DNA from: Thalassospira sp. ER-Se-21-Dark
Lineage (GTDB): Bacteria > Pseudomonadota > Alphaproteobacteria > Rhodospirillales > Thalassospiraceae
Reading direction: 5' to 3'
NCBI RefSeq assembly: GCF_017922435.1
Contig: NZ_VDEZ01000001.1
Location: 1,116,001-1,180,000 of the forward strand
Length of the DNA stretch: 64,000 nt
Shown: positions 9,699-18,427 of the stretch, one piece after another
Position numbering within the stretch: the stretch's first letter is position 1
How the letters are laid out: the number at the start of each line of letters is the position of its first letter
The notes under the pieces: model-generated
Databases searched by the model: none
Told to the model about the DNA's origin: nothing
What the model saw: the letters and a program-made list of their open reading frames with translations, nothing else
Made by a program: the position numbers and the translations under genes

Positions 9699-10250
9699 TT
9701 AGGCCGCGAACAGTACGCCACGCGGAAGAAACACGTTAAAGACCTCGGCAAACAGGATGTTCAAACCAACCGAGAAAATCAGGGCGGCGATGATCGACTG
9801 TATGAGAGTCTTTTTCGAAATACCGGCAATCAAAAGCTGGGTAATCAACAGGAAGACAAAAGTTGCCAACGAGAACCCGGCAACCGGCAGCGCAAGCAGA
9901 TAGACAACCAGCAAGCCAAAAATCGCAAATGAAATGCGACGCACCTTGACCCACTGACCGAATGCATGCGCAAAGCCATCAAGATGACCGGCCTTTCGGA
10001 TATCAAGAACCGCACGCACAGACGCGATCAGGCACAAGACAGCCAGAACAGCAAAAACCAGTTTCGGGAACGATCCTGCGCCCAGCGGCTCCCATCGTGA
10101 CGTCGGCAATTCTCCCGCCCGGATCGACAGATAAACCGATCCAAGTCCAAAAACGATATATGAAATCAGCCGTGCGACTTCAATTTTTGCACGCAAAGCA
10201 GCGGATGCCGATGCATCCGCTGCTGCTGATTTCCCGTTCGGGGTCGTCAT
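9699..10250 (-). CDS. tctB: Tripartite tricarboxylate transporter TctB-family protein
   Basis: TctB is the small membrane subunit of the tripartite transporter. The 183-residue product has a short charged N-terminus followed by four hydrophobic segments (roughly 30-50, 65-85, 108-130 and 150-175). Sequence conservation in this family is low, so the call rests on size, topology and position between tctC and tctA. Its start overlaps the tctC stop by four bases (ATGA type), implying translational coupling. Confidence 0.88.
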   Translation of the reverse strand: MTTPNGKSAAADASASAALRAKIEVARLISYIVFGLGSVYLSIRAGELPTSRWEPLGAGSFPKLVFAVLAVLCLIASVRAVLDIRKAGHLDGFAHAFGQWVKVRRISFAIFGLLVVYLLALPVAGFSLATFVFLLITQLLIAGISKKTLIQSIIAALIFSVGLNILFAEVFNVFLPRGVLFAA

Positions 10251-11191
10251 CCTTCGAGCTTGCCGACCAGACGGTTGACCGTGTCGGACAACTTGCCGAG
10301 ATAGGCCTTGTATTCTTCCTGACCAAGGAACATCGGCGAAGAACCAACATTGGTGACCTTGCTACGGACGTCTTCGCGCTGCATGACCTTTTCGAGATGC
10401 GCTTCGAGGGCATCTGCAATTTCCTGCGGCGTACCCTTCGGCAGAACAACACCGCGGGTCACCGCCAGATCAAGATCGTGGCCCAGCTCGCCAAAGGTCG
10501 GAACGTCCGGGGCTTCTTCGGTACGCTCGGGCATACCAACCGCAGCAAAGACCAGTTCACCGTTTTCAACAAACTGACCAGCCGAGGAAACGTCACCGAT
10601 GGCAACGTCGATATTGCCGCCAACCAGCGCACGAATACGCTGACCGGTGCCTTCATACCCAACATAGGAGAATTCAATATCAAAGGCGTCTTCGATCATC
10701 GCCATGTGAAGATGCGGCACGCCTGCAAGGGTCACACCGGCACGCACGGCACCCGGGTTTTCCTTGGCATAGGCAACCATTTCCTCAAAGTTCGAGAAAT
10801 TGTCGTTTTTCGAAAGCGTCAGATACTGCGGTGACGAAGTCACCAGCGCGATCGGCATGAAGCTGTCCCAGTTCAGGTCGGTAATGCCCGTCCCGTTGGA
10901 AATCAGAAGACCTTCATGAATCTGAGAAACGGTGTAGCCATCGGCCGGACGCTTGGCGAATTCAGCCAGACCCACATTGCCACCAACACCGGGCATATTG
11001 ATGACCGGGACGGCTTTGCCGGTTTCTTCGGCCAGACCCTGGGCAACGATACGCATCAGCGTGTCACTGCCGCCACCCGGGCCCCACGGAACGATGAATT
11101 CGATTGGCTTTTCTGGATAGTCCTGCGCTTGCGCCGGGCATGCAATGGCCGCAGCCATCAAGCCGGCAGCAACAGCAATCTTGCGGAACAT
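10247..11191 (-). CDS. tctC: Tripartite tricarboxylate transporter substrate-binding protein
   Basis: TctC/Bug-type proteins are periplasmic solute receptors that deliver substrate to TctAB. The 314-residue product has a signal peptide ending in AQAQ, then the typical YPEKPIEFIVPWGPGGGSDT motif with the PGVGGNVG loop, both characteristic of Bug proteins. It is the first gene of the tctCBA-ggt operon. Its promoter region (11192-11402) is shared with the divergent TauE/SafE gene and contains an 8-bp inverted repeat with a TGGTTC core. The ligand is unknown. Confidence 0.94.
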   Translation of the reverse strand: MFRKIAVAAGLMAAAIACPAQAQDYPEKPIEFIVPWGPGGGSDTLMRIVAQGLAEETGKAVPVINMPGVGGNVGLAEFAKRPADGYTVSQIHEGLLISNGTGITDLNWDSFMPIALVTSSPQYLTLSKNDNFSNFEEMVAYAKENPGAVRAGVTLAGVPHLHMAMIEDAFDIEFSYVGYEGTGQRIRALVGGNIDVAIGDVSSAGQFVENGELVFAAVGMPERTEEAPDVPTFGELGHDLDLAVTRGVVLPKGTPQEIADALEAHLEKVMQREDVRSKVTNVGSSPMFLGQEEYKAYLGKLSDTVNRLVGKLEG

Positions 11192-11225
11192 GTGTCTTGC
11201 CTCCTGATAACATTCCTGAAGATCG

Positions 11226-11250
11226 TTGAACCATTACTAATTTGGTTCAA
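11226..11250. promoter_or_regulatory. Inverted repeat TTGAACCA-N9-TGGTTCAA (putative operator)
   Basis: A perfect 8-bp inverted repeat (11226-11233 and 11243-11250) with a 9-nt spacer lies 35 bp upstream of tctC. The same TGGTTC core recurs before the TauE gene (11395-11400) and before the GntR gene (12323-12328), so it may be the site of that GntR regulator. This is inference from repeat occurrence. Confidence 0.5.
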
Positions 11251-11382
11251 TCAAATTGTCGACACATTGTTGGCATTCACAACCCAATTTCGCAAGCGCA
11301 AAATTATATTTACCGGAAAACAAGGATTTTGTTGCACACAACGATCAAAGATGGATAGTACCACTTATTAATTGATATCATT

Positions 11383-11400
11383 ATTGGTACGGATTGGTTC
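11383..11400. promoter_or_regulatory. Tandem ATTGGTAC / ATTGGTTC boxes before TauE gene
   Basis: Two near-identical octamers (11383-11390 and 11393-11400) repeat at 10-bp spacing, one helical turn, next to the annotated start. They match the half-site in the tctC and gntR upstream regions. Their closeness to the ATG argues that they act on transcription or that the true start is further downstream. Confidence 0.4.
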
Positions 11401-11402
11401 GA

Positions 11403-12236
11403 ATGTTTGAAATGGATGGCGCCATGAGCCTCTATCTCGTCTGGGGCGCAGCCATGCTGTTTGCTGGCGTCCTTGGCGGGATCATGGCCGGGCTTCTCGG
11501 TGTTGGCGGCGGGATTGTGATTGTCCCGGTGCTTTATCATTTTCTGACCACCATGGGTGTCGATGAAAGCCTTCGCATGCAGGTCGCTGTCGCCACATCG
11601 CTGACCACAATCATTGCCACGGCAATCTCATCAACGCGCAGCCACTATAAAAAGGGCTCAGTCGATATTGCCCTGCTCAAACATTGGGGCCCGGCGATCA
11701 TCGTCGGCGTGATCCTTGGCACCGCGATTGGCGGACTGGCCGATGGCCGGGTTCTGACCATCGTGTTTGCCGTTGTCGCCCTGATCGTGGCTGGCAACAT
11801 GATCCTTGTGAAAGACCGCGAAACCAACGAAACCAAAAACCCGCCAAAATCCATCTGGGCGGTACTTGGGGTGATTGCCGGCAGTCTTTCGGCCATGATG
11901 GGAATTGGCGGCGGCACCATTTGCGTGCCGGTCCTGAATTTCCTTGGTTACGACATCCGCCGCGCGGTTGGCACCTCGGCCGCGATTGGCCTCATCATCG
12001 CCCTTCCCGGCACCATCGGCTATGCGATGTCGGGCATTGGTGTCGATGGTCGCCCGCCATTTTCAATCGGCTATGTCAATGTTCTGGCGGCGGCCCTGCT
12101 TATTCCGATGACCGTACTGTGTGCACCAATCGGGGCACGTATTGCCCACACCATTCCACGCCGGGCATTGCGAATGTGCTTTGGCCTGTTTCTGGCGATC
12201 ACGTCTGCGCGGATGTTCTATGACCTTCTGAGCTAG
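11403..12236 (+). CDS. Sulfite exporter TauE/SafE family membrane protein
   Basis: The 277-residue product is a multi-spanning membrane protein of the TauE/SafE family, whose members export sulfite, sulfoacetate and other organic anions. Two family repeats are visible: GIMAGLLGVGGGIVIVPVL near the start and GSLSAMMGIGGGTICVPVL around residue 165. About eight membrane segments are present. The start is uncertain: the ATG at 11403 directly follows repeated ATTGGT(A/T)C boxes, so the ATG at 11424 (beginning SLYLVWGAA) is also plausible. It is divergent from tctCBA-ggt and may export a product of that pathway. Substrate unknown. Confidence 0.85.
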   Translation: MFEMDGAMSLYLVWGAAMLFAGVLGGIMAGLLGVGGGIVIVPVLYHFLTTMGVDESLRMQVAVATSLTTIIATAISSTRSHYKKGSVDIALLKHWGPAIIVGVILGTAIGGLADGRVLTIVFAVVALIVAGNMILVKDRETNETKNPPKSIWAVLGVIAGSLSAMMGIGGGTICVPVLNFLGYDIRRAVGTSAAIGLIIALPGTIGYAMSGIGVDGRPPFSIGYVNVLAAALLIPMTVLCAPIGARIAHTIPRRALRMCFGLFLAITSARMFYDLLS

Positions 12237-12292
12237 GCGTCCTTGCAAACATCTGGGAACAAACAGGAATTGTATATGCTTGTTCTTAGATA

Positions 12293-12334
12293 AACCAATG
12301 GCTTACAATGATAGGTGCGCATTGGTTCGCCAAT
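12293..12334. promoter_or_regulatory. AACCAAT...ATTGGTTCGCCAAT repeats before gntR
   Basis: AACCAAT (12293-12299) and ATTGGTT (12321-12327) form an inverted repeat 28 bp apart, and the second overlaps a compact hairpin-like palindrome ATTGGTTCGCCAAT (12321-12334). The placement 55-95 bp upstream of the GntR gene suits autoregulation by that protein. No binding data. Confidence 0.45.
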
Positions 12335-12388
12335 AGATACGCATCTGTAAACATCGATAGAAACGCCATAAAAAAATGACCAAAAACC

Positions 12389-13060
12389 ATGACTGAATTC
12401 GCGACCCAGGCGCTGGCAGAAAAGCTTAAGACCGGCTTTGCACAGGGGAACTTTGTCAAGGACGGGCGAGTGATCGCCGAACGCACCCTTGCCGAACAGC
12501 TTGATGTCGGTCGGCGCGCGCTCCGCAAGGCGCTTGATCAGCTTGAATCCGAAGGCCTGATCTGGCGCCGTCAGGGTCAGGGCACCTTTGTTGGCACCCC
12601 GCCAACCCCGCGCCTGCGCAAGCTTGAAGGACTGGCCACCAAAACCAGCCCGTTTGAAATCATGGAAGTCCGTCAGGAAATCGAACCATCGATGGCCCGG
12701 TTCGCCGCCCTTCGCGCATCACAAGGCGATATCGACGCCATGCGCAGCATGGTCGAAAAGGCCGCCCGTGCGACCACACAGGCCGAATACGAAAAATGGG
12801 ATGCCGCCTTTCATCAGCGCCTGGCCGAATCGGTCAAGAACACGCTGTTTCTGGCGGTGTTTGAGGCCGTCAATGCAGTCCGCCGCGAAGCAGCATGGGC
12901 ACGCTTGCGCGAAAGCAGCCATTCAGACACATTGATCGAAGAACTCAGCACCCAGCATCGCGACATCATCAACGCGATTGAGCAACGCGACCCCAAACGC
13001 GCCGAAGACGCCATGCGCCGCCACCTGTCCGAGGTGGAACACGCGCTGAAACAAACCTGA
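12389..13060 (+). CDS. GntR-family (FadR/FCD type) transcriptional regulator
   Basis: The 223-residue protein has an N-terminal winged helix (about 1-70; ERTLAEQLDVGRRALRKALDQLESEGL followed by the wing GQGTFVG). An all-helical FCD effector domain follows (about 85-220), with the metal-ligand type residues D and H in KWDAAFHQRLAE and later histidines in TQHRDI and RRHLSEVE. FCD regulators usually respond to small carboxylates. Its placement behind the TauE gene and the shared TGGTTC boxes suggest control of tctCBA-ggt and the exporter. The start lacks a clear ribosome site. Confidence 0.88.
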   Translation: MTEFATQALAEKLKTGFAQGNFVKDGRVIAERTLAEQLDVGRRALRKALDQLESEGLIWRRQGQGTFVGTPPTPRLRKLEGLATKTSPFEIMEVRQEIEPSMARFAALRASQGDIDAMRSMVEKAARATTQAEYEKWDAAFHQRLAESVKNTLFLAVFEAVNAVRREAAWARLRESSHSDTLIEELSTQHRDIINAIEQRDPKRAEDAMRRHLSEVEHALKQT

Positions 13061-13082
13061 TTTTATGACAACCTGCTAGCGG

Positions 13083-13841
13083 TCAGCCCTGCGGCGCAAA
13101 GTCCGCAAACATGCCGTGGTACGCCTTAAGCGGCGGCTTGGCATAGGCACCGACCTTGCTTGTGCGAAGCCCCAGAAACGCCATGGCCTCGATCATCTTG
13201 ACCGCGGCACTGACCCCGTCAATCACTGGCACGCATAACTCCTCGGTCAGGCGATCGGCGATATCGGTCATTCCTGCACAGCCCAGAACAATCGCCTCGG
13301 CATAATCATCAGCAAGGCAAATCTCCGCCTGCTTCTTAAGTGCGACGTACGCCGCCTTGGCATTGGCCCCTTCGAAATCCAGCGTTCTCACACCGGCGGC
13401 CCGGACGACACATTGCGATGATGCCCCGTATTTCGACACCAGATGTTCAAGCGGCCGGACCGAAACCGGCATTGGGGTAACAATCGCAAAGCGCGATGAC
13501 ACGGCGGCCGCCATACGCAGGGCCGCCTCGCACAGCCCCAGCACGGGCGCACCGGTCAGGCAGCGCGCAGCATCCACCCCGGTATCATCAAAGCACGCCA
13601 CCACATAGCCGCCGATTGGGTCCGATTCCTGTTCGGGTGCAGCTTCAAGTTCGCGAATGACCGAGAGCAATCCGACACTGGCAAAGGCCTCGTCGTAATA
13701 CCCCTCAATACTATCCGGGCCGAAAGTCGGGTTGAGCGCTAAAACCTGTGTTGTCGGCCCAACAATCCTTTGCGCCTGTTCACCCACCTTTTTGGTAAAG
13801 CCGGTCGACAAGTTGGGATTGATAACGGCAATGCGGCTCAT
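13083..13841 (-). CDS. Asp/Glu/hydantoin racemase family protein
   Basis: The 252-residue product belongs to the cofactor-independent Asp/Glu/hydantoin racemase family. It starts with the typical RIAVINPNLS motif and carries both candidate catalytic cysteines, C83 in ACFDD and C188 in LGCAGM. Members racemise hydantoins or allantoin by two-base proton transfer. It overlaps the preceding permease gene by four bases and closes the ABC transporter operon, so its substrate is probably what the transporter imports or a derivative. That would make a ureide or N-carbamoyl compound as likely as a polyamine. The exact substrate is not readable. Confidence 0.83.
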   Translation of the reverse strand: MSRIAVINPNLSTGFTKKVGEQAQRIVGPTTQVLALNPTFGPDSIEGYYDEAFASVGLLSVIRELEAAPEQESDPIGGYVVACFDDTGVDAARCLTGAPVLGLCEAALRMAAAVSSRFAIVTPMPVSVRPLEHLVSKYGASSQCVVRAAGVRTLDFEGANAKAAYVALKKQAEICLADDYAEAIVLGCAGMTDIADRLTEELCVPVIDGVSAAVKMIEAMAFLGLRTSKVGAYAKPPLKAYHGMFADFAPQG

Positions 13842-14674
13842 GCTTTTTGTCCTTTGCGGCGGCGCATGATCGCAACCGTGCCCAATGCCAGTGCAATCAC
13901 CAGGAAAGAGAACCCGGTGGTCACCGTGCCCAGTGCATAAAGTACCGGTGTGGTGACGTTGGTTGTCATGCCATAGATCTCAAGCGGCAGTGTATTGAGC
14001 GCACCGGCCGTCATCAGGGTGCGGGCAAATTCATCGTAGGACAGGGTGAACGAGAACATCGCAACCCCGATCAGGCTTGGCCCCACCATCGGCAAAACAA
14101 CATACTGAATGGTTTGCCAGTTGCTTGCGCCCAGATCGCGCGCCGCTTCCTCATAAGACGGATCAAACCGGTTAAACACCGCAAACATGATCAGAAGACC
14201 GAACGGGAACGTCCATGTCAGATGCGCACCAAGGGCCGAGGTAAACCATTGCGGTTGCCTTTCAACAATATTGAACAGCAAACCGATCCCCAGCGAAATC
14301 AGGATCGACGGCACAATCAGGCTGGCAATCGCCAGATAGAAAATCACGCTGTCGCCCCGGAATCGCTTGCGGAAGGCAAGACCAGCCATGAACGAAACAA
14401 CAACCGTCACCACCATGACAATCAGACCAAGTTTAAGCGACCGGCTGAACGATCCACCAAAATCACCTACGGCCTGTTGTTCAAACAGATTGCCAAACCA
14501 GTGGAACGAAAAGCCGTTCATTGGGAAGGTGAGACCGCCATTCTCGCCCTGGAAGGACAGAATGAAGATCGTCAGCATCGGACCATAAAGAAACAGCACG
14601 AACAGCGTAAAAAATGCCGCAAGGAAATAGAAGCTGGTCGGACGGCGTTCACGGGTTTTGGTTAACAATGCCAT
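13838..14674 (-). CDS. ABC transporter permease (PotC type)
   Basis: This is the second inner-membrane subunit of a spermidine/putrescine-type ABC importer. The 278-residue product has six hydrophobic segments and the cytoplasmic EAA loop (EEAARDLGASNWQTIQYVVLP, near residue 180) that contacts the ATPase. The frame starts at a GTG at 14680, but AAGGAG eight bases before the ATG at 14674 makes that the better start. It directly follows the other permease gene and overlaps the racemase gene at its 3' end. Confidence 0.88.
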   Translation of the reverse strand: MALLTKTRERRPTSFYFLAAFFTLFVLFLYGPMLTIFILSFQGENGGLTFPMNGFSFHWFGNLFEQQAVGDFGGSFSRSLKLGLIVMVVTVVVSFMAGLAFRKRFRGDSVIFYLAIASLIVPSILISLGIGLLFNIVERQPQWFTSALGAHLTWTFPFGLLIMFAVFNRFDPSYEEAARDLGASNWQTIQYVVLPMVGPSLIGVAMFSFTLSYDEFARTLMTAGALNTLPLEIYGMTTNVTTPVLYALGTVTTGFSFLVIALALGTVAIMRRRKGQKA

Positions 14675-14676
14675 GA

Positions 14677-15534
14677 TCACAGCTCCTTGCGGATATCAAC
14701 GAGACGCAACAATGCAGTCACGATCAGCAAAACCGTGATCAGCAATACCACCGCACTGGCGGCTGCGGCCGGATATTGCAGAAGTCCGATTTCATTGGAA
14801 ATCTGCAAACCGACCGAGGCACTTTGCCCGCCACTCATCAAACGGACCGTGATGAAATCGCCCATCACCACCGTGATGACAAAGATCGACCCGATGGCAA
14901 TGCCGGGCTTGGACAGCGGGACGATGACGGATTTCAAGGTTTCGAACCCGCTGGCCCCGGCATCGCGCGCCGCCTCGATCAAGGACCGGTCAATGCGCAT
15001 CATGGAATTGAAGATCGGCACCACCATGAACAGGGTGTAAAGGTGGACATCTGCCAACACGACTGCGAAATCGGAAAACAGAAGGAATTCAAGTGGCTGA
15101 TCGACAATCCCCAGATTGATCAGGGCAGAGTTCAAAAGCCCGTTACGCCCAAGGAACGGGATCCACGAAATCATGCGAATGATGTTCGAGGTCCAGAACG
15201 GAATGGTGCACAGCATGAACAAAACGATCTGCCAGGTCAGACTGCGCACATGAAACGCCAGGAAATAGGCGACGGTAAACCCGATCAGCAGGGTGAAGAC
15301 CCAAGTCAGAACGGCATATTTCAGGGTATTGAGATAGATGCTCCAGGTTACCGAGGAGCCCAACAGGTACTTGTAGTTCTCTAAAATGAAGTCCGGCAGG
15401 ATACGATATTCGTCATAGTCCCAGAAACTGACCACAACAATGGTCAGAAGCGGGATGACAAGAAACACCGCAAAGATCAGCGCCATTGGCGAGATCAGGA
15501 AATAGGACGATCTTTTTGACGTATCAGAAGCCAT
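14677..15534 (-). CDS. ABC transporter permease (PotB type)
   Basis: The 285-residue product is the first permease of the importer. It has a hydrophobic N-terminal segment (about 12-35), five further membrane segments, and an EAA loop (EAARDAGASGFETLKSVIVPLS) near residue 190. The stop at 14677 lies beside the start of the next permease, implying coupled translation. Substrate range of this family includes polyamines, but also other amines and amino-acid derivatives, so I do not assign pot gene names. Confidence 0.88.
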   Translation of the reverse strand: MASDTSKRSSYFLISPMALIFAVFLVIPLLTIVVVSFWDYDEYRILPDFILENYKYLLGSSVTWSIYLNTLKYAVLTWVFTLLIGFTVAYFLAFHVRSLTWQIVLFMLCTIPFWTSNIIRMISWIPFLGRNGLLNSALINLGIVDQPLEFLLFSDFAVVLADVHLYTLFMVVPIFNSMMRIDRSLIEAARDAGASGFETLKSVIVPLSKPGIAIGSIFVITVVMGDFITVRLMSGGQSASVGLQISNEIGLLQYPAAAASAVVLLITVLLIVTALLRLVDIRKEL

Positions 15535-15681
15535 GCTCTGTCCTTGAAACCCTGCCAGAAAACCAAAAAGTAAAAACGAATAAATGGGCCCGACATGCTG
15601 TCGGAAAATTGAAAACGTAAAATCAGAAAGTCGAGGTGACGGGCGCGACCAAAGCCGCGCCCACCAGATATCTGTCGCAGA

Positions 15682-16998
15682 TTATGCTGCGATGAATTCG
15701 TTCCACTTGCGAACCATGTGCTTGTTCTCGTCCATGACAGAGTTCCAGCACGCGACCGAACCCATACGCTCTTCGTAGGAACCGCCATCGCGAACCGCAC
15801 CAGCTTTTTCCATGACCTTGCCTTCCGGGGAAAGGATGTCGCCTTCGGCGGCTTTGCCTTCCATCCAGAAGCCCCACTCGTCTTCGGACATGAACTTCTT
15901 CGCGGTTTCCGGCGCTGCGCTGTAGTAACCCTGACGGTTAAGATACGCACCAACCCAGCCCGACAGGTACCAGTCGATATATTCGTAGGCTGCTTCAAGT
16001 TCGAGACCCGAAAGGTGCTTGGCAAGACCGATGCCGCCACCCCATGCACGATACCCTTCCTTAAGCGGCTGGTATTTGCAGGCGATGCCTTTGGAACGCA
16101 CGGCCGCAACGGCCGGCGACCACATGGACTGAATGACAACTTCGCCAGATGCCATCAGGTTGACCGACTCATCGAAGCTCTTCCAGAAGGCGCGGAACTG
16201 GCCGGCTTTCTTGGCATCGATCATGACCGCGATGGTCTTGTCGATTTCTTCCTGGGACATGTTGCCCTTATCGCCATAGGTGACTTCGCCCATGGCTTCG
16301 CACACCATCGCCGCATCCATGATACCAATCGACGGAATGTTCAGGATCGATGCCTTGCCCTTGAATGCCGGATCAAGCAGATCGGCCCAGCTGGTGATTT
16401 CGCGATCAATCAGGTCGGGGCGAATACCAAGGGTATCTGCGTTATAAATGGTCGGGATCAGGGTCATCCACTGGGTCGGTGCAGATGCAAACTCGACACT
16501 GTCGGCACCTTCAACGAAGCCAACCGTATGCGGCGCGGTGCCTTGCGCGATTTCTGAATCCGGGGTCAGTTTGCCATCAATGAACAGCTTGGAGATGTAC
16601 TGATAGTTTTTCAGCTTGGTGGTATCCATCGGCTGCATGGTGCCGGCCGGGAAGACCTTCTTACAGATCCAGTATTCGATATCGGCAATATCAAACGAGT
16701 TTGGCTGGGTCACAGCGCGCTGGGCAACCGCATCAGAATCAAGGGCAGTCATCTGAAGGGTAAAGCCAAGATCTTCTTTGACCTTGTCCGCAACGGCGTT
16801 GATGTTCGAAACACCGGTACCGAACTGACGGAGGGTAACGTCCTTGATGTTCTGCGCCCAGATGGTCGGGAAGCCGGTGATGGCGCCCGAACCTATGGCA
16901 GCTCCGGTTACAACCGCTGCACCCTTAACGAAGCCACGGCGCGAAACGCCGGTTTCCGTCTCGACTGTTTTCTTCGAAATTTTCTTTTCGATCGTCAT
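15682..16998 (-). CDS. ABC transporter substrate-binding protein, Tat-exported
   Basis: The 438-residue solute receptor carries a twin-arginine signal (SRRGFVKGA at about residues 20-28, then an Ala/Gly-rich hydrophobic stretch). It is therefore likely exported folded by the Tat system, which is not the rule for polyamine receptors. The mature part has PotD-like features such as the ADLLDPAFKGKASILNIPS segment. The frame opens at 17007, but AGGAG eight bases before the ATG at 16998 fixes the start. It lies between the ATPase and the two permeases. The 147 bp before permease B (15535-15681) may hold an mRNA-processing hairpin typical of receptor genes, which I did not verify. Confidence 0.87.
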   Translation of the reverse strand: MTIEKKISKKTVETETGVSRRGFVKGAAVVTGAAIGSGAITGFPTIWAQNIKDVTLRQFGTGVSNINAVADKVKEDLGFTLQMTALDSDAVAQRAVTQPNSFDIADIEYWICKKVFPAGTMQPMDTTKLKNYQYISKLFIDGKLTPDSEIAQGTAPHTVGFVEGADSVEFASAPTQWMTLIPTIYNADTLGIRPDLIDREITSWADLLDPAFKGKASILNIPSIGIMDAAMVCEAMGEVTYGDKGNMSQEEIDKTIAVMIDAKKAGQFRAFWKSFDESVNLMASGEVVIQSMWSPAVAAVRSKGIACKYQPLKEGYRAWGGGIGLAKHLSGLELEAAYEYIDWYLSGWVGAYLNRQGYYSAAPETAKKFMSEDEWGFWMEGKAAEGDILSPEGKVMEKAGAVRDGGSYEERMGSVACWNSVMDENKHMVRKWNEFIAA

Positions 16999-17034
16999 GT
17001 GAAGCACTCCTGATAGCTTGTTGGTTTATTTCAT

Positions 17035-18120
17035 TCAGGCCAGAACATGGGCATGTTCCGGCTTCCAATAGGCGATGAATTTGTCCAGTCGCCTGACCGG
17101 TGCCTGCCGAAATTCGCTTTCGGTCTTCATTAGGGTTATTTCCTTGCCGTCGGCTGTCGTTGCGACAATCCGAACCCACAGGCCGAGATACTCGACTGTG
17201 GTAATTTCGACAGGGATCTGACCGTTCTTGCTGTCTGCTGGTGGCGTTTCGTCCAGACCGATCAGGTCGGTACGAATGGTGAATTCGATGTCCTCGCCCG
17301 CCTTGCCGTCTGCAAAACCGGGCAGGAAGAAACTGTCCGGACCGCGCGCAAGCAACGTGCCTGCCGGACCGGATTCCGAAACGGTACCTTTGAAGATGTT
17401 CTGACCGCCCATGAAGTTCGCGATGAAGCGCGATTTGGGCTGGTTGAAGATTTCGTGCGGGGTGCCTTTCTGGCGAATGATCCCGTCTTCCATCACGACC
17501 ACCATGTCCGAAAGCGCCAATGCCTCATCCTGGGCGTGGGTGACGTGAACAAAGGTAATGCCCAGTTCCTGCTGCAGACGGCGTAACTCATCACGCATAC
17601 GCGCCCGCAGGAACGGATCAAGGGCCGAAAGCGGCTCATCAAGCAACAGCACGGACGGCTCGGTAATCAGGGAACGCGCCAAAGCAATACGCTGTTGCTG
17701 CCCGCCAGAGAGCTGGTCGGGCTTGCGATCTGCAAATTGCTCCATATGGACCCGGGCCAGCATCTCTTTGGCCCGATCTTTACGATCCGATGGGGAGACA
17801 CCTTGCATCTTGAGGCCAAAGGCAACGTTCTCCGCACAGGTCATGTGCGGGAAAAGTGCGTAATTCTGAAACATCATTGCCGTGCCGCGTTTGACTGGCG
17901 GCAGTTCGGTCACATTGCGATCCCCGATCAAAAGATCGCCCTCGCTGATCACTTCATGACCGGCGATCATGCGCAGTGTAGTTGACTTGCCGCACCCCGA
18001 CGGACCAATCAAACAGCAATACGCCCCTGCCGGAATTTGCAGATCAATCGATTTCACTGCCTGTGTGCTGCCGTAGAATTTACTAACAGCAATCAATTCA
18101 ATGGCCCCGTTGCCCGTCAT
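17035..18120 (-). CDS. ABC transporter ATP-binding protein (PotA type)
   Basis: The 361-residue ATPase powers the importer. It has a Walker A motif (GPSGCGKST), the Q-loop FQNYALFPHM, the signature LSGGQQQR, Walker B LLLDEPLSALD and the switch histidine in VHVTHAQDE. A C-terminal TOBE-like regulatory domain occupies about 270-361. The frame extends to 18156; I chose the ATG at 18120 with GGTGAG just before it. It is the first gene of the ATPase-receptor-permease-permease-racemase operon. Its promoter region is shared with the divergent GntR gene and contains a matched pair of AAAATTGTT elements. Confidence 0.92.
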   Translation of the reverse strand: MTGNGAIELIAVSKFYGSTQAVKSIDLQIPAGAYCCLIGPSGCGKSTTLRMIAGHEVISEGDLLIGDRNVTELPPVKRGTAMMFQNYALFPHMTCAENVAFGLKMQGVSPSDRKDRAKEMLARVHMEQFADRKPDQLSGGQQQRIALARSLITEPSVLLLDEPLSALDPFLRARMRDELRRLQQELGITFVHVTHAQDEALALSDMVVVMEDGIIRQKGTPHEIFNQPKSRFIANFMGGQNIFKGTVSESGPAGTLLARGPDSFFLPGFADGKAGEDIEFTIRTDLIGLDETPPADSKNGQIPVEITTVEYLGLWVRIVATTADGKEITLMKTESEFRQAPVRRLDKFIAYWKPEHAHVLA

Positions 18121-18141
18121 CCGCTCACCCGTCGCTGCATG

Positions 18142-18157
18142 CAAAATTGTTAACAAT
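18142..18157. promoter_or_regulatory. ATTGTTAACAAT palindrome (putative GntR operator)
   Basis: A perfect 12-bp palindrome (18146-18157), extended to CAAAATTGTTAAC (18142-18154), lies 26 bp upstream of the ATPase gene. A related inverted copy is at 18382-18394, before the divergent GntR gene. The position of both copies flanking the shared promoter region suggests that the GntR protein binds them. Confidence 0.5.
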
Positions 18158-18381
18158 CATGTCAGCGATCTAAGGCAAGATGCGTGCCACTTGATTTCAT
18201 TGGCAGTTTTTCAACGAGTCCCGCCAAACCGTCAAAACTGGCGCGTTTGTTAGGCTCCTCATTCTGCCCGTTTTATGTCCACTTTATGCATATTTATTAG
18301 TCACTGTTCATTATGTGCGAAAATTATAATCATCTTTGTCCCTGCACGGAAAATAAAGAACCATTTTATGTTGTGCAAATC

Positions 18382-18394
18382 GTCAACAATTTTG
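18382..18394. promoter_or_regulatory. GTCAACAATTTTG, inverted copy of the 18142 element
   Basis: This 13-mer is the reverse complement of the element at 18142-18154 with one mismatch. It lies 33 bp upstream of the GntR gene, so the two copies bracket the 0.3 kb AT-rich divergent promoter region 18121-18427, in which I see no gene. Confidence 0.45.
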
Positions 18395-18427
18395 TAGAAA
18401 TAGAGAACCACCCAACGAACATGAACG

